From NCBI RefSeq assembly GCF_000749845.1, contig NZ_JQHM01000004.1:62001-126000 (forward strand): a stretch of 64,000 bases of DNA, given 5' to 3'. Source of the DNA: Pectobacterium betavasculorum (GTDB lineage Bacteria > Pseudomonadota > Gammaproteobacteria > Enterobacterales > Enterobacteriaceae). Below, piece by piece: positions 58,512 to 64,000 of this stretch. The translations under genes and the position numbers were made by a program. The notes under the pieces were generated by a model that made no database searches, was not told the DNA's origin, and saw only the letters and a program-made list of their open reading frames with translations. The number at the start of each line of letters is the position of its first letter. The stretch's first letter is position 1.

Positions 58512-59087
58512 TCAGGCGCAATAGTGATAAATATTGTGATCGAACCACCGCTCACCAATCTGCTCGGCATCTTTCTCGGTGTGATGAAAACGGAAGCCAA
58601 GCCGTTGGGCGACGGCGTTGCTACGCGTGTTGGCTGTTGACGCTTTGATGATGCAGCGTTCAACGAGGTTTGCATCGGCATAGGCCGCTATCAGCGTGCT
58701 GACCGCTTGAGAAACAATGCCTTTACCTTCAAATTCTTCGGCGATCCAGTAGCCGATGACGCCTTCTTTATCCTGAATCGTGTTGAAGGACACAATACCG
58801 GCGAGTGCGTCGTCCCAGCGGATGACGTATACCGCGGCCGTTTTGTCGAAGAACGTCCTTCTGTTGTCGCGAATGGTTTCTCGCGTGTCATCGACGCTTT
58901 TAACGGAATCCGGCCAAGGCAACGTTCGCCGCAGACGCGGTTTTTCCTGCTGAATCAGGGTAAAGAGCGCCTCGGCGTCGCTCTCTTCCTGTATCGTTAG
59001 GCGCAGATGGGGCTGATGGCGTAGCTCATACAGCTTGTCCCCAAATACGTTGTCTGCAAATAACGTATCTACAATCGGCGTTTCCAT
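58512..59087 (-). CDS. GNAT N-acetyltransferase, RimL/RimJ-like
   Basis: The 191-residue product is a GNAT-fold acetyltransferase of the RimJ/RimL group, which acetylate protein N-termini or small amines. Conserved features are LRLTIQEESDAEALFTLI near residue 30 and GVIGYWIAEEFEGKGIVSQA near residue 115, which forms the acetyl-CoA pyrophosphate loop. TANTRSNAVAQRLGFRFH follows near residue 155. It resembles RimL but is too diverged to claim that function. ATG 59087 is preceded by GAGGG; the frame runs further upstream into phzF without family sequence. It starts 13 bases after the phzF-like gene, so the two are co-transcribed. Confidence 0.85.
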   Translation of the reverse strand: METPIVDTLFADNVFGDKLYELRHQPHLRLTIQEESDAEALFTLIQQEKPRLRRTLPWPDSVKSVDDTRETIRDNRRTFFDKTAAVYVIRWDDALAGIVSFNTIQDKEGVIGYWIAEEFEGKGIVSQAVSTLIAAYADANLVERCIIKASTANTRSNAVAQRLGFRFHHTEKDAEQIGERWFDHNIYHYCA

Positions 59088-59100
59088 AACATCCCTCTCT

Positions 59101-59997
59101 TTAACGCTGCAATGTTCCATCAACGATCGTGACGCTGTGCCCGCCGATCCAAGGTTCATCGTTCAGGTAAGTCACAGTAATACGGCCATCACGTTGCAGC
59201 ATCGTGCCTTGTCGCACAAGATAGCTGAGCGGTGCGGTGATGATATTTGTGGAATGCTGCTGACGAAGCAGCGCTGCCAGACAGGCATTGGCGCTGCCAG
59301 TCACGGGATCTTCTTTAAGATGGCCGCGTTCTATGTAGAACGTGCGAACTTCATAATCGGCTGGCGTCACGTTATCGTGCGGGCCATAAATGGCGATGCC
59401 GTTGGTCTGGCTGAGATTTTCCACGGCGGCGAGTGCTTCTGCATCCGGTGTGATGTTCAGACAGGTGTCGGCGCTGTCTACGCGAATCACAAGCCAGCGA
59501 ATGCCCATGTGTACCGCGGTGGGTGGGTAGCAGTTATCGATAGCGGCACTACCCAAACCAGTAATGCCCAGCGTTTTTTCCAGCAGTGGCGCGTGCTCGT
59601 CACCAAACGGAACCATGGTGGCCTGCGGCGCGTGAAAAGCCAGACTGCCGTCATCATTAATATTAATGGGCACTAAGCCAACGCCACACTGTTGCACTAA
59701 CTGACCTGGGGATTTAGGGCGCAATCCTTCTTCCAGCAGGGCATGTGCGGTGCCTAGCGTCGGGTGTCCGGCAAACGGCATTTCCGACTCTGGCGTAAAA
59801 ATACGAACATGGTAATCCGCTAAAGGATCGGTAGCTGGCAGGACGAACGTGGTTTCTGACAGGTTTGTCCAACGAGCGATATCTTGCATTTGCGCATCGG
59901 TTAACCCATTCGCTTCCATAATGACGGCAAGCGGATTGCCCTTGAAAGGCTGCTGGGTGAAAACGTCGACCTGTTTGAAACGGCGTAGTATAGGCAT
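59101..59997 (-). CDS. PhzF-family isomerase/epimerase
   Basis: The 298-residue protein belongs to the PhzF (diaminopimelate-epimerase-like) superfamily. It has the family start [20 protein letters not shown], the catalytic Glu in [12 protein letters not shown] near residue 48 and the substrate loop [18 protein letters not shown] near residue 72. The C-terminal half has [16 protein letters not shown]. True PhzF makes phenazine precursors; no other phenazine gene lies nearby, so this is one of the widespread paralogues of unknown substrate. It is the first gene of a two-gene operon with the acetyltransferase. Confidence 0.9.
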   Translation of the reverse strand: MPILRRFKQVDVFTQQPFKGNPLAVIMEANGLTDAQMQDIARWTNLSETTFVLPATDPLADYHVRIFTPESEMPFAGHPTLGTAHALLEEGLRPKSPGQLVQQCGVGLVPININDDGSLAFHAPQATMVPFGDEHAPLLEKTLGITGLGSAAIDNCYPPTAVHMGIRWLVIRVDSADTCLNITPDAEALAAVENLSQTNGIAIYGPHDNVTPADYEVRTFYIERGHLKEDPVTGSANACLAALLRQQHSTNIITAPLSYLVRQGTMLQRDGRITVTYLNDEPWIGGHSVTIVDGTLQR

Positions 59998-60114
59998 CGC
60001 ATTTCTCTCCTGTATGCGCTATCGCTTAAATATTACTCAAAACTAACCGCGATCCTATCGCGCGCTTGTGGCATAATGCGCGCCAAATCACATTCCGACT
60101 CGAGTATAAGTGCT

Positions 60115-61707
60115 GTGTTAAGTACCAACAATATCACCATGCAGTTCGGCAGCAAGCCGTTGTTTGAAAACATCTCCGTTAAATTTGGCGGTGGCAACCG
60201 TTACGGTTTGATTGGCGCGAACGGCTGCGGTAAATCCACCTTTATGAAGATTCTAGGCGGCGATCTGGTGCCGAGCGGTGGTAACGTCTTCCTCGATCCT
60301 AATGAACGTCTGGGTAAACTGCGTCAGGATCAGTTCGCGTTTGAAAAATACAGCGTGCTGGATACCGTTATCATGGGCCACGGTGAGCTGTGGGCGGTAA
60401 AAGAAGAGCGCGACCGTATCTACTCATTGGCTGAAATGAGCGAAGCCGACGGCTATAAAGTTGCCGATCTGGAAGTGGAATACGGTGAGATGGATGGCTA
60501 CAGCGCAGAATCACGGGCGGGCGAACTGTTACTCGGCGTGGGGATCCCTGTTGAGCAGCACTATGGCTTGATGAGTGAGATTGCTCCCGGCTGGAAACTG
60601 CGTGTTCTGTTGGCGCAGGCGCTGTTTGCCGATCCTGATATTCTGCTGCTCGACGAGCCTACCAACAACCTGGATATTGATACTATCCGCTGGCTGGAGC
60701 AGGTGCTGAATGAGCGTAACAGCACCATGATCATTATCTCGCATGACCGTCACTTCCTGAATATGGTCTGTACGCACATGGCGGATTTGGACTACGGCGA
60801 GCTGCGTATTTATCCCGGTAACTATGATGAATACATGACGGCCGCGACGCAGGCTCGCGAGCGTTTACTGGCCGATAACGCCAAAAAGAAAGCGCAGATT
60901 TCCGAACTGCAATCGTTTGTTAGCCGCTTTAGCGCCAACGCCTCTAAATCCAAACAGGCGACATCGCGTGCACGCCAGATCGATAAAATTCAGTTGGATG
61001 AAGTGAAAGCCTCCAGCCGTCAAAACCCGTTTATCCGTTTTGATCAGGATAAGAAACTGTTCCGTAATGCGCTGGAAGTTGAAGCGTTGAGTAAAGGTTT
61101 TGATAACGGCCCGCTGTTTAGCAAACTGGGTCTGATGGTTGAAGTCGGTGAGAAAGTCGCCATTTTGGGTACCAACGGTATTGGTAAATCAACGCTGTTG
61201 AAAACGCTGGTTGGTGATTTTGAACCCGATAGCGGCACCGTGAAGTGGTCAGAAAATGCCAAAATTGGCTACTACGCGCAGGATCACGAATACGAATTCG
61301 ATGAGACGCTGACGGTGTTTGACTGGATGAGCCAGTGGAAACAGGAAAAAGACGATGAGCAAGCTGTACGTAGCGTGCTGGGTCGTTTGCTGTTCAGCCA
61401 GGATGATATCAAGAAGAAAGTGAAAGTGTTATCCGGTGGTGAAAAGGGCCGCATGTTGTTCGGTAAACTGATGATGCAGCGTCCGAATATTCTGGTAATG
61501 GATGAGCCGACTAACCACCTTGATATGGAATCCATTGAATCGCTGAACATGGCGCTGGAAATGTATGAAGGGACGCTGCTGTTCGTTTCTCATGACCGTG
61601 AATTTGTTAGCTCGTTGGCAACCCGTATTTTGGAGATGACGCCAAATAAAGTGAACGATTTCACCGGCAACTATGAAGATTACCTGCGCAGTCAGGGGAT
61701 TCAGTAA
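60115..61707 (+). CDS. ybiT: ABC-F family ATPase YbiT
   Basis: YbiT is one of four E. coli-type ABC-F proteins that bind the ribosomal E site and act as translation factors. The 530-residue protein has two ATP-binding cassettes without membrane segments: Walker [12 protein letters not shown] near residue 35 and [10 protein letters not shown] near residue 354, and Walker [13 protein letters not shown] and [12 protein letters not shown]. The linker near residue 245 is Lys/Arg-rich. The start is GTG 60115 (read [14 protein letters not shown]), giving exactly the E. coli length; an ATG at 60076 adds unconserved residues. A -10-like CATAAT lies at 60072-60077. In E. coli ybiT is elsewhere, so synteny with the elaB neighbourhood ends by this point. 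Confidence 0.94.
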   Translation: MLSTNNITMQFGSKPLFENISVKFGGGNRYGLIGANGCGKSTFMKILGGDLVPSGGNVFLDPNERLGKLRQDQFAFEKYSVLDTVIMGHGELWAVKEERDRIYSLAEMSEADGYKVADLEVEYGEMDGYSAESRAGELLLGVGIPVEQHYGLMSEIAPGWKLRVLLAQALFADPDILLLDEPTNNLDIDTIRWLEQVLNERNSTMIIISHDRHFLNMVCTHMADLDYGELRIYPGNYDEYMTAATQARERLLADNAKKKAQISELQSFVSRFSANASKSKQATSRARQIDKIQLDEVKASSRQNPFIRFDQDKKLFRNALEVEALSKGFDNGPLFSKLGLMVEVGEKVAILGTNGIGKSTLLKTLVGDFEPDSGTVKWSENAKIGYYAQDHEYEFDETLTVFDWMSQWKQEKDDEQAVRSVLGRLLFSQDDIKKKVKVLSGGEKGRMLFGKLMMQRPNILVMDEPTNHLDMESIESLNMALEMYEGTLLFVSHDREFVSSLATRILEMTPNKVNDFTGNYEDYLRSQGIQ

Positions 61708-61713
61708 GCCACA

Positions 61714-61754
61714 AGCCGTCCCCGTCCTAATCACTGTTTAGGACGGGGACGGCT
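61714..61754 (+). terminator. Long GC-rich hairpin after ybiT
   Basis: AGCCGTCCCCGTCCTAA (61714-61730) and TTAGGACGGGGACGGCT (61738-61754) form a perfect 17-bp stem with a seven-base loop, six bases after the ybiT stop. The T tract is poor (ATTCTCAGTTCTTC), so it may stabilise the 3' end as well as stop transcription. Confidence 0.75.
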
Positions 61755-62050
61755 ATTCTCAGTTCTTCTCTCTTTTTATCTCTTCTTGCCTATGTCGGTA
61801 TTGGGCGGAAATACTCACTTATCCGCCTGTTTATTATCTAAATTAACGAACTTTAATAAATGCGGTATTTTTTTGGAATTGTTAAAACAGAAAAGAATCA
61901 TATAGCATAACCATTTGAAACTAAAAGATAACTATCTCCCCTCGTATGGTTTTTAGTTTGCATAAAAGAAAATAATTTGTTAATCCATTTCGTTATTTTA
62001 CCTCACTCAAATTCCGCACATCCATTTATGATGTCGCCACATTGATAAAT
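61755..62050. other. AT-rich non-coding region between ybiT and the haem-utilisation genes
   Basis: These roughly 300 bases are AT-rich and have no supportable ORF. They probably contain the promoter of the hut operon, whose Fur-like box lies at their downstream end. Confidence 0.45.
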
Positions 62051-62069
62051 AAAAATAATTATCATTTAA
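62051..62069. promoter_or_regulatory. Candidate Fur box upstream of hutW
   Basis: AAAAATAATTATCATTTAA resembles the Fur consensus GATAATGATAATCATTATC in its core (ATAATTATCATT). It lies about 30 bases before the hutW start. Haem-uptake operons are typically Fur-repressed. The A/T-rich context makes chance resemblance possible. Confidence 0.55.
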
Positions 62070-62099
62070 TTTATTTTATTGATTCTTTGGGGGCCGTTA

Positions 62100-63413
62100 A
62101 TGAACATCGATTTGACGCCGTATTATGCCGAGCCCGGTGAGCAGCCTTTTAGCGCCCGACGTATGGCAATGCCTTGGCGCAACCATGTGCCACTTTCACC
62201 AGAACAAATTCCGGCCGGTTGGCAGGCGCTAAAGCAGCAGAGTGTGCCTGCACATAAGCGTCTGCTCTATCTGCATATTCCTTTCTGCGCGACGCACTGT
62301 ACGTTCTGCGGTTTTTACCAAAACAAACTGCGTGATGACAGTACGGCGACCTATACCCGCTATCTATTGCAGGAATTAGCGATGGAAGCGGACAGCCCGT
62401 TACATCAGTCTGCACCCATTCACGCGGTTTACTTTGGCGGCGGTACGCCAACGGCGCTGGCGGCTGATGAACTGTCGCAAATCATTCGTGCGATTCGCAC
62501 TTCGCTGCCCTTAGCACCAGACTGTGAAATTACGGTAGAAGGGCGGGCGATGGATTTTGACGATGAGCGAATTGATGCCTGTCTGGATGCAGGGGCGAAC
62601 CGTTTCTCCATCGGAATTCAGACATTTGATACCCGGATTCGTCAGCGTATGGCGCGTACGTCGGATAAGCAGCAGTCAATCCGCTTCCTTGAACGCTTAT
62701 GTGGGCGGGACAGAGCCGCAGTGGTATGCGATTTGATGTTCGGCCTACCGGAACAAACGCCAGAAATTTGGCGTGAAGATCTGGCGATTGTCAGCGATTT
62801 ACCGTTAGACGGCGTCGATCTGTATGCACTTAATCTGTTACCGACAACGCCGTTGGCGAAAGCGGCTGAAAACCAGCGTGTTGCGCTACCTGATGTGGTC
62901 GCTCGGCGTGACTTTTATCGGACTGGCGCGGCATTTCTGGCCGATGCGGGCTGGCACCAGCTTAGTAACAGCCACTGGGCGCGCACCACGCGTGAACGCA
63001 ATCTGTACAACCTGTTGATTAAGCAAGGCGCGGATTGTCTGGCAATGGGGAGTGGGGCGGGCGGTAATATCAACGGACAGGCTTACATGATGGAACGCAG
63101 TCTGGAACGCTATTACCAGCAGATCGATCAAGGGCAAAAACCGATCATGATGATGACGCCAGCCAGTCCTACCGGACCATGGCAACATCAGCTTCAGGCG
63201 GGTATTGAGGTTGGGCGCATCAAACTGCCTCAACTGACCCAGCATGCCCGTGAACTTCAGCCCTTGCTGAGCCAGTGGCATCAGGCCGGTTTGACCTGTG
63301 ACGATTCCACCTGCCTGCGTTTGACCAACGATGGCCGCTTCTGGGCGAATAACCTGATGCAGGCATTACAACAAATTATCCCTCAGCTTAATGCCGAAGA
63401 GCATGCCCACTAA
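62100..63413 (+). CDS. hutW: Haem-utilisation radical SAM methyltransferase HutW/ChuW-like
   Basis: ChuW of E. coli O157 is a radical SAM enzyme that opens the haem ring under anaerobic conditions, freeing iron and making anaerobilin; HutW is the Vibrio counterpart. The 437-residue protein resembles HemN-type enzymes, with the cluster ligands in HIPFCATHCTFCGFYQNK near residue 60. It also has YFGGGTPTALAADEL near residue 115 and ANRFSIGIQTFDTRIRQRM near residue 170. ATG 62100 (MNIDLTPYYAEPGEQPF) has GGGGG seven bases upstream; a start at 62079 is less likely. It is followed by hutX after 14 bases. Confidence 0.9.
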   Translation: MNIDLTPYYAEPGEQPFSARRMAMPWRNHVPLSPEQIPAGWQALKQQSVPAHKRLLYLHIPFCATHCTFCGFYQNKLRDDSTATYTRYLLQELAMEADSPLHQSAPIHAVYFGGGTPTALAADELSQIIRAIRTSLPLAPDCEITVEGRAMDFDDERIDACLDAGANRFSIGIQTFDTRIRQRMARTSDKQQSIRFLERLCGRDRAAVVCDLMFGLPEQTPEIWREDLAIVSDLPLDGVDLYALNLLPTTPLAKAAENQRVALPDVVARRDFYRTGAAFLADAGWHQLSNSHWARTTRERNLYNLLIKQGADCLAMGSGAGGNINGQAYMMERSLERYYQQIDQGQKPIMMMTPASPTGPWQHQLQAGIEVGRIKLPQLTQHARELQPLLSQWHQAGLTCDDSTCLRLTNDGRFWANNLMQALQQIIPQLNAEEHAH

Positions 63414-63427
63414 CCGGAGACGCAGTC

Positions 63428-63928
63428 ATGACCATGACACTGAATGAATTACTGGCAACCAACCCTGATGGCACGTTGGAAGAGATTGCCGGAAAGTACA
63501 ATACCTCGCTGTTTGCCGTCGTTGAGGCTCTACCCGCGGCTCAGCGTACGCTGGCGACGGGTGAGCGTTTCGATCGGGTGTGGGACACGATTGCGACCTG
63601 GGGGGAAGTGACGCTCATTAGCCACACGGCGGATGCGATTCTGGAGTTTAAGAGCGAGCTGCCAACCGGGACGCACCGCCACGGTTACTTTAATTTGCGT
63701 GGCAAAAATGGCCTGAGTGGACACATCCGCGCGACGAATTGTCAGCATATTGCGTTTATCGAGCGTAAGTTCATGGGGATGGACACGGCGTCTGTGGTGT
63801 TCTTTAATGCCAGTGGTGCGGCGATGTTTAAAATTTTCCTTGGACGAGACAGCCACCGCCAGTTGCTGAGCGCTCAGGTTGACGCGTTCCGTGCGCTGGC
63901 GAGTGAATTACAACCGGAGCAGGTATGA
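63428..63928 (+). CDS. hutX: Haem-utilisation cytosolic carrier HutX/ChuX
   Basis: HutX/ChuX is a small cytoplasmic haem-binding protein that receives imported haem and hands it to degrading enzymes. The 166-residue product has the family N-terminus (LNELLATNPDGTLEEIAGKY) and SELPTGTHRHGYFNLRG, with a possible haem-contacting His pair. HIAFIERKFMGMDTASVVFF and FKIFLGRDSHRQLL follow. GGAGACGCAGTC precedes ATG 63428. The stop overlaps the ATG of the next gene (ATGA), indicating a tight hutW-hutX-chuY-type operon. Confidence 0.92.
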   Translation: MTMTLNELLATNPDGTLEEIAGKYNTSLFAVVEALPAAQRTLATGERFDRVWDTIATWGEVTLISHTADAILEFKSELPTGTHRHGYFNLRGKNGLSGHIRATNCQHIAFIERKFMGMDTASVVFFNASGAAMFKIFLGRDSHRQLLSAQVDAFRALASELQPEQV

Positions 63929-64000
63929 CGTGGTTACTTTTCGGCGCAGGCAATGGGGTTGGCGCTTGCTTATTACAGCGCGCCATTGAGTGCGAGCAGG
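63925..64000 (+). CDS. ChuY-like NAD(P)-binding protein, 5' end (continues past window)
   Basis: Only 25 codons are present, reading MTWLLFGAGNGVGACLLQR and onward. The LFGAGNGVG segment is a Rossmann-type nucleotide-binding loop. In E. coli O157 and relatives the gene after chuX is chuY, an anaerobilin reductase with this kind of N-terminus, so that is the likely identity. It starts by a four-base overlap with hutX. The fragment is too short for certainty. Confidence 0.7.
   Translation, partial: MTWLLFGAGNGVGACLLQRAIECEQ

Noticed and set aside
59101-59997. Phenazine biosynthesis
   Set aside because: PhzF-like proteins are widespread; no other phz gene is present, so a phenazine pathway is not supported.
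1-64000. CRISPR arrays, tRNA or rRNA genes, prophage and insertion sequences
   Set aside because: I looked for regularly spaced repeats, transposase or phage proteins and tRNA-like cloverleaf ends and found none; a dedicated RNA search was not possible.

Overview
The window looks like a piece of chromosome from a soft-rot enterobacterium, most likely Pectobacterium (Pectobacteriaceae). Gene order follows the Escherichia coli mepA-to-nuo/elaB backbone almost gene for gene. The proteins are close to, but clearly distinct from, those of E. coli, and the intergenic repeats are of types I recall from Pectobacterium, Serratia and Yersinia. The LrhA homologue here would be the regulator called HexA in soft-rot Erwinia. 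The species call is recognition by eye, not a database result.

Layout. 1-5500: 3' end of mepA, a frameshifted yfcA, epmC, yfcL, convergent mnmC, then fabB with adjacent FadR-like and FabR-like operators. 5560-8780: a minus-strand block with an alpha/beta hydrolase, flk and an EamA permease; the hydrolase and permease are additions to the E. coli order. 9113-19470: the pdxB-usg-truA, dedA-accD-folC-dedD and cvpA-purF-ubiX housekeeping series. 19740-23017: the hisJQMP importer behind a likely sigma-54/NtrC promoter. 23186-26872: yfcH, folX, yfcG, yfcE, yfcD. 26979-36645: pta-ackA, yfbV, yfbU, hxpA, yfbS, yfbR, alaA. 37145-53952: lrhA/hexA followed by the 13-gene complex I operon nuoABCDEFGHIJKLMN (nuoC and nuoD fused). 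54145-60000: elaB, treC-treB, a 32-codon small ORF under two CRP-like palindromes, a RimL-like acetyltransferase and a PhzF-like isomerase. 60115-64000: the ABC-F ATPase ybiT, then the start of a haem-utilisation operon (hutW, hutX, start of a chuY-like gene) behind a Fur-like box.

How the genes work together. Fatty-acid synthesis (fabB, accD), purine, folate and pyridoxal synthesis, and tRNA/translation-factor modification (mnmC, truA, epmC) dominate the first 19 kb. The middle covers amino-acid uptake, overflow acetate metabolism and respiration: pta-ackA makes ATP and acetate, complex I feeds the quinone pool, and LrhA/HexA sits next to nuo. The right end is carbon- and iron-responsive: trehalose PTS uptake and hydrolysis, CRP-like sites, and haem breakdown.

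No tRNA, rRNA, CRISPR array, prophage or insertion sequence was seen. The least explained items are non-coding or very small: the 58.2-58.4 kb small gene with paired CRP sites, three copies of one palindromic repeat (one inside the nuo operon, one touching the treB ribosome-binding site), a MITE-like palindrome between hisP and yfcH, a structured region upstream of dedA, and the G8 frameshift in yfcA.
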